In this document: positions 29,655 to 39,453 of the stretch, one piece after another
Numbering within the stretch: the first letter of the stretch is position 1
How the letters are laid out: every line of letters starts with the position of its first letter
Assembly: GCF_001561955.1 (NCBI RefSeq)
Contig: NZ_CP014223.1
Location: 2,790,001-2,854,000, forward strand
DNA: 64,000 bases
Origin: Anaerotignum propionicum DSM 1682
GTDB taxonomy: Bacteria; Bacillota; Clostridia; Lachnospirales; Anaerotignaceae
Reading direction: 5' to 3'
The notes under the pieces: model-generated
The model's input: the letters and a program-made list of their open reading frames with translations, nothing else
The model's database searches: none
Told to the model about the DNA's origin: nothing
Position numbers and translations under genes: made by a program

Positions 29655-30121
29655 GTGAATGCTTCAAATGTGAATTTTTCAGATGTATTGATCATTATTA
29701 TTGTGGTATTAGCCATTATCTTAGCCCTTCTGTACTATTTCAATAAGGTTAGTATGCGTAAAATGGTGCAGGCACAGGACTTTATAGACAATAACCGTAC
29801 AACTGTACAAATTTTTATCATAGATAAAAAACAGGAAAAGCCTTCTCCTTCTAATTTACCGAAAGCCGTTTACGAGCAAATGCCTAAAACCTCTAAAATG
29901 CGTAAAGCCAATCTGGTTAGAGCAAAAGTTGGCCCCCAGATTGTGACCCTGATTTGTGATAAACCCGTTTACAATGTTCTTCCTGTGAAAAAAATGTCAA
30001 GGTTGACTTAGCGGGAATCTATATCATAGGCATTACAGGCATGAAGCTTGAGGATAAAAAGAAAAAGACGCTTACAGAGAAAATGACGCTCAACCTGAAT
30101 AATAAAGTATCTAAAAAGTAA
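29655..30121 (+). pseudogene. Single-pass membrane protein of unknown function, with a one-base frameshift
   Basis: N-terminal helix (VLIIIIVVLAIILALLYYF, residues about 12-30) then a basic soluble part (FIDNNRTTVQIFIIDKKQEKPS, KMRKANLVRAKVGPQIVTLICDKPVYNVLPVKK). The frame stops at 30011, but with one extra A in the A7 run at 29988-29994 it continues as NVKVDLAGIYIIGITGMKLE...NNKVSKK to 30121, giving about 156 residues. The continued part has a plausible strand pattern and ends just before a terminator, which supports the longer product. GTG start with AGGAGG 8 bases upstream. Family not recognised. Confidence 0.65.
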
Positions 30122-30133
30122 TATTGTATTCTA

Positions 30134-30166
30134 AAACCTCCTTGCCAAAGCAAAGAGGTTTTTGTT
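30134..30166 (+). terminator. Terminator after the 29655 gene
   Basis: Stem AAACCTC / GAGGTTT followed by TTGTTTTTTG, 13 bases after the stop codon of the frame-restored gene. Confidence 0.8.
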
Positions 30167-30296
30167 TTTTGTTTTTGTCACCCTTCCACCATTTAAATAT
30201 CCCCAAAAACCCTTTCTTTGAAACCGTTAAAATTCCATATAATAAAAAGCTTTACCTTTAAACACAGATTTTTAAAATTCATTGAAACTTTTTTCT

Positions 30297-30348
30297 AACA
30301 AAGAACCGATGCATGGAGCAAAACTCCATTATGCATCGGTTCTTTGTT
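30297..30348. repeat. Long near-perfect inverted repeat
   Basis: An 18-bp arm (AACAAAGAACCGATGCAT) pairs with its complement, and after a 3-base bulge a further GGAG/CTCC pair closes a 5-base loop. No T run follows on either strand, so it is not a typical terminator; it lies between two convergent genes. Confidence 0.7.
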
Positions 30349-30409
30349 ATCTTATCAGTTCAAAAAATTAACAGGTCTATGTATGGTTGTTCCAACCACC
30401 TTGAAATTT

Positions 30410-30883
30410 TCAGCGGTTGAGCCACCATACACCCAAATTTAAATATCCAGCAAAACAAAGCCATAAAATATAGGGAATTTGCAGTTTCGCCGCTAATGGA
30501 GAAACCTTGCTAAAAGCTTTTGTCATTGCCAAAACCAAAAGCAGAAGTATGATCAGCCAAACAAATGCAAACAAACGCCATTCAAACGTAAAGAAAAAGA
30601 AGCTCCAGCAGAAGTTAAAGGCAAGCTGGATGAAAAACAGCGTCAGGGCTTCCTTTTTCCCTTCTTTATCGGAACAGCATACTATTGCCGCACCAATCCC
30701 CATCAAAAGGTATAGCACCGTCCATGCCACAGGAAAAAGCCATGCCGGAGGGGCAAGGGGTGGTTGATTTAACACCTGATATTGGCTCATAGCCTCCATG
30801 TTTAAATACCCCGATAATCCGCCCACTATCAACGGCAATAGTACTAAAAACAAACAACGTAATTTTTTTTGCACATGATCCAT
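30410..30883 (-). CDS. tspO: TspO/MBR family membrane protein
   Basis: 157 residues with five membrane helices. TspO proteins bind tetrapyrroles and affect porphyrin handling. Recognised by PPLAPPAWLFPVAWTVLYLLMGIGA (Trp and Pro-rich loop), LFFIQLAFNFCWSFFFF, and the C-terminal IPYILWLCFAGYLNLGVWWLN. A single gene with no heme genes nearby; its ligand in an anaerobe is unclear. Confidence 0.92.
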   Translation of the reverse strand: MDHVQKKLRCLFLVLLPLIVGGLSGYLNMEAMSQYQVLNQPPLAPPAWLFPVAWTVLYLLMGIGAAIVCCSDKEGKKEALTLFFIQLAFNFCWSFFFFTFEWRLFAFVWLIILLLLVLAMTKAFSKVSPLAAKLQIPYILWLCFAGYLNLGVWWLNR

Positions 30884-31011
30884 CTCCTTTGCTAAAAAGA
30901 TACCGATTCATTCTAATTATATTGCTCGGTTCTATTTTCCATACTAAAAAACCATACAATGTGATGGTAATTTTTAGAAATCGAAATGGACTTTGGGCTA
31001 TCATTTCTATT

Positions 31012-32034
31012 TTATTTTTTTTTGCAGGCTAAAATTCTTTCTTTCAAATCTGCTTTCTCAGCCTCCTCTAAAAAAGCGGCTTCCGCAGAGTAGATGAGCA
31101 TTTGTATCAAATCATCCTCAGTAAAGCCCATATCATGGATACAATGGTCATATTCCTTGTCTAAAGTTAAACCGAACAATGTCATATTGTCTGTGTTAAT
31201 GGTAACCCGCATGCCCAAATCATACATTTTCTTTACATAGTGATCTCCATAACTCATGGTGCTTTGACAACAAACATTACTGGTGGGACAAATCTCAAAG
31301 GTAGCGCCTTCTCGAATAGCTCTTTGGCATAGGGCCGGATCTTCATAAACATGATGCCCATGACCCAGTCTCTTTGCACCAAAATTCAAGGCATCCTCAA
31401 CAGTTTCAGGGCCTTGACTATCTCCAGCATGGCAAGTAAAGGGAAGTTCTAGCTCTCTTGCTAAATCAAATATCGGCGCAAAATTGGAAAGGGGCACAAT
31501 TCCCTCGGCGCCTGCTAAATCAAGGGCCACCACACCTTTGCCCAAATACTCCTTTGTCAGGCGAACGGTCTCCAAATTCTCCGTCATATTTACAGTTTCC
31601 GGCCCAATACTCATGGCACACAAAATGATACCAATTCCAATTTCAGGATGCTCTCTAAGCCCAACTTCTTTTCCTTCTAACACTGCATCAATGGCATCCC
31701 TCTGGGTCAACCCCTTTTGGGTGTGCAACTGAGGTGCAAAACGAATTTCTGCATAGGCAACATCCTCTTTTTCTAACCATGCGATTAATTCTCGAGTGAC
31801 TCTGGTTAAAGAGGTCTTGTCCTGCAAAATTTTCACAGGTATTTCAAATCGTTCTAAGCACTCGTTCACATCCTTGCAATCCTCAGGCACCATAATCAAA
31901 GGAACAAAACTCTCATAATCTTTGGCCGGTACCTCTATCCCCTGTTCCTGAACCAATTCCCATGCAGTTTCGGGCAAAATGGAACCATCCAAATGTAAAT
32001 GCAAATCAATTTTCGGCAAATTGTATTTTCCCAT
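31012..32034 (-). CDS. add: Adenosine deaminase
   Basis: 340 residues. Deaminates adenosine to inosine with a zinc centre. Metal ligands and catalytic motifs: PKIDLHLHLDGSI at the N-terminus, FTCHAGDSQGPETV (His), GHGHHVYEDP and SNVCCQSTMSYG, TINTDNMTLFG (Asp). The start carries a typical ribosome-binding site (AAAAGGAGG). It is flanked by gaps of more than 100 bases, so probably a single-gene unit. Complements hpt at 59527 in purine salvage. Confidence 0.95.
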   Translation of the reverse strand: MGKYNLPKIDLHLHLDGSILPETAWELVQEQGIEVPAKDYESFVPLIMVPEDCKDVNECLERFEIPVKILQDKTSLTRVTRELIAWLEKEDVAYAEIRFAPQLHTQKGLTQRDAIDAVLEGKEVGLREHPEIGIGIILCAMSIGPETVNMTENLETVRLTKEYLGKGVVALDLAGAEGIVPLSNFAPIFDLARELELPFTCHAGDSQGPETVEDALNFGAKRLGHGHHVYEDPALCQRAIREGATFEICPTSNVCCQSTMSYGDHYVKKMYDLGMRVTINTDNMTLFGLTLDKEYDHCIHDMGFTEDDLIQMLIYSAEAAFLEEAEKADLKERILACKKK

Positions 32035-32182
32035 ATAAAAAACCTCCTTTTCGTTCTGTTACAATTAGTATATCATAACCGAAATTTTACCTTTTTGTCA
32101 AAAATTATCCCCTTTTGAAAACGGCTTTTTGCCTAACAAAAGGGGATGTTATTTCTTATAAAAAAGATTGCTTCTTCGATTC

Positions 32183-33673
32183 TTATTTCTTTCCGTGGAA
32201 CAGTTTTTTCGTCTGATACTTGGGCTCACAGGTCAAATTTACACCCAGCTTGTGGAACATACTCTCATCCACATTTGATAAAATAACAGAAGAATGTACC
32301 TCTGCGCATTTCAATTTTTCTAACTGCTGTAACGCCAAGCTGGCTTTTTCTTCCGTTGATGCACTGATACACAGAGCAATCAGCACCTCATCAGTATGCA
32401 AACGAGGGTTATGGTTACCAAGATTGTTTACCTTGAGCTTCTGTATCGGTTCAATAACGGTAGGAGAAATAATCTTCTCTTCCTTCGGTATTCCAGCCAA
32501 CTGTTTCAAGGCATTCAGTAGCATTGCAGAAGATGCACCCAATAAGGGTGTGGTTTTTCCTGTCACAATGGCGCCATCTGGCAATTCAATTGCCGCACAG
32601 GGTGCCTGGGTTTCTTCCGCCCGCTTCAATGCAGCCGCAACCACAGGGCGGTCAGCTACAGATACACCTACCTGCTTCATTAACAATTCCAGTCTAAAAA
32701 TAACATCCTCTTCGATATTACCCTTTCTGTGATCGCAAAGAGCATTGTAATATCTACGAATAATCTCATTGCGAGAAGCCGCCTGCACTGCTTCATCATC
32801 AATGATACAATTACCAACCATATTTACACCCATATCCGTGGGGGATTTATAGGGAGACATTCCAAAAATTTGTTCAAACATAGCATTTAAAACAGGGAAA
32901 ACCTCTACGTCTCTGTTATAGTTGATGGTGGTTTGTCCATAAGCCTCCAGATGGAAAGGGTCAATCATATTCACGTCGTTCAAATCTGCTGTAGCCGCTT
33001 CATAAGCCACATTTACAGGATGGCGCAAAGGCACATTCCATATTGGGAAGGTTTCAAACTTTGCATAACCCGCCTTTATCCCTCTTTTATGCTCATGATA
33101 CAATTGAGATAGACAAGTTGCCATTTTTCCACTGCCGGGGCCCGGAGCAGTAATGACTACCAAAGACCTTTCCGTTTCAATATAATCATTTTTTCCATAT
33201 CCCTCATCACTTACAATCAGTGGAATATTTGCAGGGTAGCCCGCAATGGGATAATGCTTATAAACCTTAAGACCCAAGGCTTCCAGTTTCTTTTCATAAG
33301 CCATTGCTGCCGCTTGTCCATTAAACTGTGCCAAAACAACACTGCCAACATATAAACCGTAACCACGGAAGGCATCAATCAGGCGCAATACATCCATATC
33401 ATAGGTAATTCCCAGATCACCACGAATTTTATTCTTTTCAATATCTCCTGCGTTGATGACAATAACAATCTCCGCATCATCCTTCAACTGCAACAGCATA
33501 TTTACCTTGCTGTCCGGCTTAAAACCAGGAAGTACACGGGAAGCATGATAATCATCAAACAGCTTTCCGCCAAACTCTAGGTACAGCTTTCCGCCAAACT
33601 GACCAATCCGTTCTTTAATTCTTTCAGACTGCATTTTTAAATATTTTTCATTGTCAAAACCTATCTGCACCAT
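32183..33673 (-). CDS. DUF1846 family protein
   Basis: 496 residues. The signature of this family is present: MVQIGFDNEKYLKMQSERI at the start, LYLEFGGKLFDDYHASRVLPGF, ITAPGPGSGKMATCLSQLYHE with a P-loop-like GPGSGK (residues about 175-185) and a C-terminal domain. Homologues occur widely in Firmicutes as stand-alone genes with structures known but no settled function; ATP or another nucleotide is the likely ligand. It lies alone between add and comF. Confidence 0.93.
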   Translation of the reverse strand: MVQIGFDNEKYLKMQSERIKERIGQFGGKLYLEFGGKLFDDYHASRVLPGFKPDSKVNMLLQLKDDAEIVIVINAGDIEKNKIRGDLGITYDMDVLRLIDAFRGYGLYVGSVVLAQFNGQAAAMAYEKKLEALGLKVYKHYPIAGYPANIPLIVSDEGYGKNDYIETERSLVVITAPGPGSGKMATCLSQLYHEHKRGIKAGYAKFETFPIWNVPLRHPVNVAYEAATADLNDVNMIDPFHLEAYGQTTINYNRDVEVFPVLNAMFEQIFGMSPYKSPTDMGVNMVGNCIIDDEAVQAASRNEIIRRYYNALCDHRKGNIEEDVIFRLELLMKQVGVSVADRPVVAAALKRAEETQAPCAAIELPDGAIVTGKTTPLLGASSAMLLNALKQLAGIPKEEKIISPTVIEPIQKLKVNNLGNHNPRLHTDEVLIALCISASTEEKASLALQQLEKLKCAEVHSSVILSNVDESMFHKLGVNLTCEPKYQTKKLFHGKK

Positions 33674-33901
33674 TGCATGATCCCCCGTATTTCTCGTCCA
33701 TTTTTTTCACTACGGTATTCAATTATACTATTTTTTTCACTACAATACAAATATAAATTAGAATTCGGCAAAATATTTCAACCCAAAAAATTTAACACAA
33801 CTAGAAAGGGAATGGGTTTACTCCACCTTTTCCAAAAAAGTACTCGTCTGGCTTTATTATGTACAGTCCCAGAAAAATCACACACCAAAATTTCAAGTCT
33901 T

Positions 33902-34609
33902 TTACTCTGTCACAGAAAGACAAAAAACCTCTACTTTTTTCGCCCCTTCCCGATATAAGGCACGACTGCATTCATTCAGTGTTGCTCCCGTTGTCAGGAT
34001 ATCATCAACCAAAAGGACACATTTATCTGAACAATGTTGCGCAATAAAAACATTTTTGATATTTTTATGCCTTTCCTTTGCAGACAACTTGCTTTGAGGA
34101 ATGGTCTCCTTTGTTCTGGTGAGAATGTCTTTTTCATAAGGAATTCCTGTATAAAGACTGATGCTTTGACAAAGAATTTCTGCTTGATTAAATCCTCGTT
34201 CTTTCTGTTTATGGGCATGTAAGGGAACCCCTGTTAGAAAATCGATTTCCTCTATCCAATCCCCATGGTAGGAGAGCAAAAAATCTGCCATCAAACGACC
34301 AAATACCTTTCCATCCTCCCTAGACCCATCAAATTTAAACCGAGCTATTCCATCTCGCAATACTTCGTAATCAAAAGCGGAAATGCCTCGTTCAAATACA
34401 GGTCTGTTCTCCAAACAAGAATGGCAAATGTCTCCCCATTCCAGCTCTCTGCCGCAAAATCCACATCGGTTCCCCGTCAAATAAGGAGTACTTTCAGCAC
34501 AAGACTTGCAAAGGCCATCCTTCCAGTCTTCCATTGGCAACAACTGGCCACACAAAACACAATAAGGAGGATACAGCACATTCAAAAAACCTTGTATGAA
34601 GTCTTTCAC
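33902..34609 (-). CDS. comF: ComF family phosphoribosyltransferase-like protein
   Basis: 235 residues. ComF assists DNA uptake during competence and is found in most Firmicutes. Four to eight Cys in zinc-like pairs (CVLCGQLL, LCKSCAES, CGFCGREL, ICHSCLEN) stand in the first 65 residues; a PRTase domain with KCVLLVDDILTTGATLNEC closes the protein. Its ATG overlaps the stop of recD2 by 4 bases (ATGA), so the two are coupled. The canonical helicase comFA is not here; the neighbour is recD2. Confidence 0.9.
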   Translation of the reverse strand: MKDFIQGFLNVLYPPYCVLCGQLLPMEDWKDGLCKSCAESTPYLTGNRCGFCGRELEWGDICHSCLENRPVFERGISAFDYEVLRDGIARFKFDGSREDGKVFGRLMADFLLSYHGDWIEEIDFLTGVPLHAHKQKERGFNQAEILCQSISLYTGIPYEKDILTRTKETIPQSKLSAKERHKNIKNVFIAQHCSDKCVLLVDDILTTGATLNECSRALYREGAKKVEVFCLSVTE

Positions 34610-36864
34610 GGCTGTACCTCCAGTTCATTCATAAAATCGTATAAATTCCGTATGCGCTCTGCCAATGCCGTATAACGTCCAACCTCCCTATTGTTTGCAA
34701 TCATGCTGTTTACCGTTTCTCGAAGACCCACAAGGACTACCAGCTCTTTGGCTCGGGTCACCGCAGTATAAAGCAAATTTCTGGTCATTAGCATAGGCGG
34801 GCCGCTGTAAACGGGCAAGATTACCACAGGGTATTCACTACCCTGAGATTTGTGAATGGTGATGGCATAGGCAAGCTCCAGCTCCTCTAACTGGGTAAAG
34901 TCATAATCAACCACCTTTCCATCATCAAAGGAAACCCGAACCATTTCATTCTCCTCGTCAATCTTTAAAATACGTCCGGCATCCCCATTATAAACTCCCA
35001 GACCTTCATCTGTCCGTTTGCCTTGACAGCTGAAGCAGCGCCAAACGATGTTATAATTGTTTTTAATCTGCATCACCTTATCTCCCTCGCGGAAGGTGGT
35101 TTGACGAAACTCCTTTTCTTTTTTATTAGGGGAGGGTGGGTTCAGGGTCTGCTGTAATACCTGATTTAGACTTTGTACCCCAAGCATTCCCTTGCGCATA
35201 GGCGTCAGCACCTGCATATCCGCCAATCCATCATGTCCAGTATATTTGGGCAAACGACTTTTCACCAGCTCCTGAACTGTAGATAAAACCTCCTGTCCAT
35301 AAGCACGACGCATGAAAAAGAAATCAGTGCCACCTTCGTTCAAAACAGGCTCTTCCCCCTGATTGATACGATGGGCATTCATGATTATTGCACTCTCCTG
35401 GGCTTGACGGAATACATGCTGCAGGCGAACCACCCGCAAACGCTCACTGCGAATCATATCCTTTAATACATTCCCTGCCCCAACAGAGGGAAGCTGATCC
35501 ATATCCCCTACAAAAATCACAGATGTACCGTTTTCTATGGCTCGAAGAAGTGCATGCATCAAATGCAAATCCACCATAGAGGTTTCATCAATAATCAACA
35601 CGTCGGCTTCAATAGGATCATCCTCATTTTTATCAAAAACCTGCCTACGATTGTCATCGCTGACAAAGGTTGTGCCTAACAGCCTATGAATGGTTTTTGC
35701 CTCAACCCCTGTTGCATCAGTCATTCGTTTTGCGGCACGGCCTGTGGGTGCGGCAAGAACCACTTCCTTCTCTTCCTTTTCCAATAAACGTAGAATGGTG
35801 TTTATGGTAGTGGTCTTTCCTGTACCGGGGCCACCTGTAATAATCAAAACACCGCCGCTCATAGCCTCCCGCACAGCCTGCCGTTGCTCCGGTGCCAACT
35901 GCACACCCGTCTCTTTTTCCATTTGGCTAATTTGTCTCTCAAGGATTTCAGGGTCTGTTTCCTCACAATCCATGGATAGTTCAATAAAACGCTTTGCCAC
36001 TGCCATTTCAGCATAATAATAAAAATTGAGGTAAACAACGTCCAATCCTGCCAAATTTTCCTGCCAGATTTGACTTTCCACCTGCAATTCCCTGATGGCA
36101 TTTTCAACGGCTAGAGGATGTAATTCCAAAAGTTCTACAGACTCTGCAATCAGCTTATCCTTTGGCAAAAAGCAATCTCCGTTTGAAGCTGCCTGATTTA
36201 GAACATATTTCACCGCCGCCTTAATTCGGTTAGGGTTATCCTCAGCGATTCCTGCATTTGCCGCCATTTTATCCGCCATTTTAAAGCCGATTCCAAAAAT
36301 ATCATCTGCCAAGCGATAGGGATTTGTTTTCACGATATCAAAGGTTCTGCCTTTGTACCGTTTGTAAATCCGCATGGTATAGGCTGGAGAAACCTCAAAG
36401 CCTTGTAAAAACATCATAACCTTTCGCAATTCATGCTGTTCTCTGAATATTTCCGAAATCCGCTGTGCCTTTTCATGGGTAATTCCCTTTATTTCTGTAA
36501 GTAAATCTGGTTTTTCCTCAATTACATAAAAAGCGGCGTCACCAAAACGCTCCACAATTTTTCTTGATGTTTTTGGCCCCAGCCCTTTAATTAAGCCCGA
36601 GGACAAATATTTCTCCATACCATTTTGAGAGGTGGGCATGAATTTTTCATAAAACTGAACCTGCAATTGCTTTCCATAAACAGGATGATTAATCCAGCTA
36701 CCTCTGACTGAAAGGCTTTCTCCCGAATGAATCAGCGGAACCACGCCAACACAGGTGATTTCTTCCTCCTGTATCTCCATCGTAAAAACCGTATATCCGT
36801 TTTCCTTATTTTGAAAAATAATGTCTCCAACCTCACCCTTTAAAAGAATATCCTCCATACGCAC
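34606..36864 (-). CDS. recD2: RecD2-type SF1B helicase
   Basis: 752 residues. 5'-3' DNA helicase that acts without RecBC, in repair and replication restart. N-terminal OB-like and helix-hairpin-helix segment (GLIKGLGPKTSRKIVERFG, residues about 88-107), Walker A VLIITGGPGTGKTTTINTIL near residue 340, Walker B VLIIDETSMVD, motif III GDMDQLPSVGAGNVL, and C-terminal YAITIHKSQGSEYPVVI with VTRAKELVVLVG. It precedes comF in a coupled pair. Confidence 0.96.
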   Translation of the reverse strand: MRMEDILLKGEVGDIIFQNKENGYTVFTMEIQEEEITCVGVVPLIHSGESLSVRGSWINHPVYGKQLQVQFYEKFMPTSQNGMEKYLSSGLIKGLGPKTSRKIVERFGDAAFYVIEEKPDLLTEIKGITHEKAQRISEIFREQHELRKVMMFLQGFEVSPAYTMRIYKRYKGRTFDIVKTNPYRLADDIFGIGFKMADKMAANAGIAEDNPNRIKAAVKYVLNQAASNGDCFLPKDKLIAESVELLELHPLAVENAIRELQVESQIWQENLAGLDVVYLNFYYYAEMAVAKRFIELSMDCEETDPEILERQISQMEKETGVQLAPEQRQAVREAMSGGVLIITGGPGTGKTTTINTILRLLEKEEKEVVLAAPTGRAAKRMTDATGVEAKTIHRLLGTTFVSDDNRRQVFDKNEDDPIEADVLIIDETSMVDLHLMHALLRAIENGTSVIFVGDMDQLPSVGAGNVLKDMIRSERLRVVRLQHVFRQAQESAIIMNAHRINQGEEPVLNEGGTDFFFMRRAYGQEVLSTVQELVKSRLPKYTGHDGLADMQVLTPMRKGMLGVQSLNQVLQQTLNPPSPNKKEKEFRQTTFREGDKVMQIKNNYNIVWRCFSCQGKRTDEGLGVYNGDAGRILKIDEENEMVRVSFDDGKVVDYDFTQLEELELAYAITIHKSQGSEYPVVILPVYSGPPMLMTRNLLYTAVTRAKELVVLVGLRETVNSMIANNREVGRYTALAERIRNLYDFMNELEVQP

Positions 36865-37092
36865 CCCTCCTTTCTGTGAAATGAAGTTTAAATTTCAGAA
36901 TTCTATCCCAACCTTGCAAGTATTTTGCTCTGCAAAAGCTGTAAGTTCGCAACCACCCTGCCTTTAGTGGTATCATTTTGAAAGTGCTTCAGAACCTTAT
37001 TTTATTTTTTAGGTTTATTGAATCAGATTAACGCTCAACTTCCACGCCTATAATGCAGTTTTACATTACATCTTAAACATTCGATTATATTA

Positions 37093-37108
37093 ATTTCAAA
37101 TTTGAAAT
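37093..37108. promoter_or_regulatory. Perfect 16-bp palindrome in a possible promoter
   Basis: ATTTCAAATTTGAAAT reads the same on both strands. On the minus strand TATAAT follows it after a few bases and TTGAGG precedes it, so it sits in the spacer of a leftward promoter candidate for recD2-comF. Confidence 0.4.
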
Positions 37109-37204
37109 CCTCAAATACTTTTTCTGAAGAAATTATTTTACAAATATCTTTTAGTATATCACACCAAAAATAAAAAGGGAACTTCCGTTCCTACATTTTT
37201 CCAT

Positions 37205-37235
37205 AAAAAAGGATGCCGTTTTTGTCAGCATCCTT
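37205..37235 (-). terminator. Probable terminator of the metK transcript
   Basis: Minus-strand 8-bp stem AAGGATGC / GCATCCTT followed by TTTTTTA, about 165 bases after the metK stop codon. Confidence 0.65.
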
Positions 37236-37399
37236 TAGAACATAACTATTTTCATTCCTTACAACATCCATGCCCAACCAAATTAACAGAATGTGGTGAA
37301 GCGTTTTTAATAATCCAACCTTAATAAATATAAAGCAAGTGGATTTTCATGTAGGAAACCCTTTGAAGTTATAGGATTAACCCTTAAAATCTTAATTTA

Positions 37400-38578
37400 T
37401 TAAAACTTATCTTTGAAAACCCCAACCTTATCCAACTGTTCCCAAGGAAGGTCTAAATCGGTACGACCAAAATGACCGTAAGCCGCTACCTGCTTATAAA
37501 TAGGTCTTTTTAAATCAAAATTTTTGATGATTGCCGCAGGGCGCAAATCAAAGTTTTTGTGAACAATTTCTGTAATTTCTTCATCAGAAATTTTACCTGT
37601 TCCGTAGGTATTCACAAGAACGGATACAGGCTTTGCCACGCCAATTGCATAAGCAAGCTGAACCTCGCATTTTTTCGCAATACCGCTAGCAACAATATTT
37701 TTTGCAACGTGTCTTGCTGCGTAGCAAGCGGAACGGTCTACCTTTGTGGGGTCCTTACCGCTAAATGCGCCGCCGCCGTGTGCTGCATAACCGCCGTAGG
37801 TATCCACAATGATTTTTCTGCCTGTCAAACCGCTATCACCCATGGGGCCGCCAATTACGAAACGACCTGTAGGGTTAATATAGTATTTTGTCTTCTCATC
37901 CAAAAGCTCAGCAGGAATTACCTTATTCACAACATGAGCAATAATATCCTCACGAATCTGCTCGTTGGTTGCTTCAGGGTCATGCTGAGAGGAAATAACC
38001 ACTGTATCAACTCTAGCAGGCTTATCATCAATATATTCCACGGTAACCTGAGATTTTCCATCAGGACGTAAATACTTCAACGTTCCATTTTTTCTTACCT
38101 CTGTTAATCTTCTTGTCAGCTTATGTGCCAAAGAGATGGGCAAAGGCATCAATTCCTCTGTTTCATCACAAGCAAAACCGAACATCATGCCCTGATCACC
38201 GGCACCAGTGTCAAATTCGCTGTCATCTTCGCCTGTTTTTTGCTCCAAAGCCTTGTCAACACCCATTGCAATGTCAGGGGATTGACCATGGATAGAGGTA
38301 ACTACCGCACAGGTTTCACTGTCAAAACCAAACTTTGCACGGTTATAACCAATTTCATTCAAGGTCTCCCGAACAATTTTTTCTACATCAACATATGCAC
38401 TTGTGGTGATTTCACCCATTACAAAAACGATACCTGTTGTTGTTGCTGTTTCGCAGGCAACTCTGGCATTAGGATCCTTTGCCAACAGCGTATCCAAAAC
38501 ACCATCGGAAATCTGATCACAAATTTTATCGGGATGCCCTTCCGTAACTGATTCGGATGTAAATAATCTTCTACTCAT
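37400..38578 (-). CDS. metK: S-adenosylmethionine synthetase
   Basis: 392 residues. Makes SAM from methionine and ATP. Family signatures: [49 protein letters not shown] and [18 protein letters not shown]. Upstream lies a SAM-I riboswitch with terminator, and a consensus promoter at 38858-38886, so expression should fall when SAM is plentiful. Single-gene unit. Confidence 0.98.
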   Translation of the reverse strand: MSRRLFTSESVTEGHPDKICDQISDGVLDTLLAKDPNARVACETATTTGIVFVMGEITTSAYVDVEKIVRETLNEIGYNRAKFGFDSETCAVVTSIHGQSPDIAMGVDKALEQKTGEDDSEFDTGAGDQGMMFGFACDETEELMPLPISLAHKLTRRLTEVRKNGTLKYLRPDGKSQVTVEYIDDKPARVDTVVISSQHDPEATNEQIREDIIAHVVNKVIPAELLDEKTKYYINPTGRFVIGGPMGDSGLTGRKIIVDTYGGYAAHGGGAFSGKDPTKVDRSACYAARHVAKNIVASGIAKKCEVQLAYAIGVAKPVSVLVNTYGTGKISDEEITEIVHKNFDLRPAAIIKNFDLKRPIYKQVAAYGHFGRTDLDLPWEQLDKVGVFKDKF

Positions 38579-38696
38579 TTCTATTCCCTCCTGTTAAATA
38601 TGAATAATTGTCTTTGTGAATAGAGTGCAGGGAGAGATGCTTGGCTATACAAACAATCGTTCAACAAAAGTCGCATGCCTTACCAAATTTTTGGTA

Positions 38697-38850
38697 TAAA
38701 AAAAACCCTAAACAGGGTTTGTGATTACATTCTCATCTTCCGTTTGAACCAAACGGGGGAATTGGCACCGATGCGTCGAAACGCCGGTTGCCGGGTGTCA
38801 TAGGGCCCTGTCCCTCAACCACTCTTGATAAGTTCTCTATTCACTTATGT
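38697..38850 (-). promoter_or_regulatory. SAM-I (S-box) riboswitch with terminator, metK leader
   Basis: The minus strand has the S-box signature in order: CTTATCAAGAGTGG, TGAGGGA, GGGCCCTATGA, CCCGGCAACC, GGTGCCAATTCC, a variable hairpin (CCGTTTG/CAAACGG) and GATGAGAA. An intrinsic terminator follows (AAACCCTG / CAGGGTTT region, then eight T at 38698-38705). SAM binding favours the terminator in this class. Confidence 0.95.
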
Positions 38851-38857
38851 AATCCGG

Positions 38858-38886
38858 ATTATAGCATCCTTTTTAACATATGTCAA
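38858..38886 (-). promoter_or_regulatory. Consensus promoter of metK
   Basis: Minus strand TTGACA (38881-38886), 17-base spacer, TATAAT (38858-38863). Both hexamers are perfect; transcription would begin just before the SAM-I aptamer. Confidence 0.85.
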
Positions 38887-38932
38887 TAAGAATGAGACCA
38901 TAAAATTAAATTTCCTATCATTTTGATATGAA

Positions 38933-39439
38933 TTACAGAAATACCTGCAATTCCTTCCCCCAAGCTTCTATTAATCGCTCCAAATTCCAAGTTGCATTGG
39001 CAGGGCTGGTGGATGGTAATTGAACCATTGGAATCCCTGTTATTTTCTGCTGATGCTTCTGATATAAACGAAAAGCTGTCCCTCCATTCCCAAATATAGG
39101 AATCTTTCCTGTAGTTTGGAAAATGGTGCTCAAATCCGTAGGAACAACGTTGCGTATGGAGCTGTCACTGCTCCCCTGAATATCGCAGCTTAGAATTACA
39201 TCATAAAGGGCAATTCCCTGTGCTAACAAGAAAGCCTTTTTCTCTTCATTACTTTGAGGGAGCGCAACTCCCGTTACCCCTGCTAAAACCTTCCAAAAAC
39301 GATTTTGAGGATGCCCATAATAAAATTGATTTTCCCGAGATTTCAAAGAAGGTGCCGTTCCAAGAATCAGTACCTTGCTGTTTTGATTGCAAACAGGTAA
39401 AAATTTTTGAGTTACCCGCTCCCACGGAATTTCTTTCAT
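38933..39439 (-). CDS. DNA-deoxyinosine glycosylase / uracil-DNA glycosylase superfamily
   Basis: About 168 residues. The fold and motifs match the deoxyinosine glycosylase branch of the UDG superfamily: VLILGTAPSLKSRENQFYYGHPQNRFW at the active-site loop, IALYDVILSCDIQGSSDSSIRN and the C-terminal VQLPSTSPANATWNLERL. Removes deaminated bases; which base is preferred is inferred. The ATG at 39439 has GGGAGG upstream; earlier ATGs would overlap the alkD-like gene. It lies 14 bases after that gene, suggesting a two-gene base-repair unit. Confidence 0.88.
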   Translation of the reverse strand: MKEIPWERVTQKFLPVCNQNSKVLILGTAPSLKSRENQFYYGHPQNRFWKVLAGVTGVALPQSNEEKKAFLLAQGIALYDVILSCDIQGSSDSSIRNVVPTDLSTIFQTTGKIPIFGNGGTAFRLYQKHQQKITGIPMVQLPSTSPANATWNLERLIEAWGKELQVFL

Positions 39440-39453
39440 TTGCCTGCCTCCCT

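Larger units (their letters stand above)
36865..37399. other. Gene-free region between recD2 and metK
   Basis: 535 bases, AT-rich, without a credible gene. It contains a metK-side terminator, a second small hairpin (GGAAC/GTTCC, near 37177-37191, followed by T on the minus strand) and a 16-base perfect palindrome in a probable recD2-comF promoter. Confidence 0.6.
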
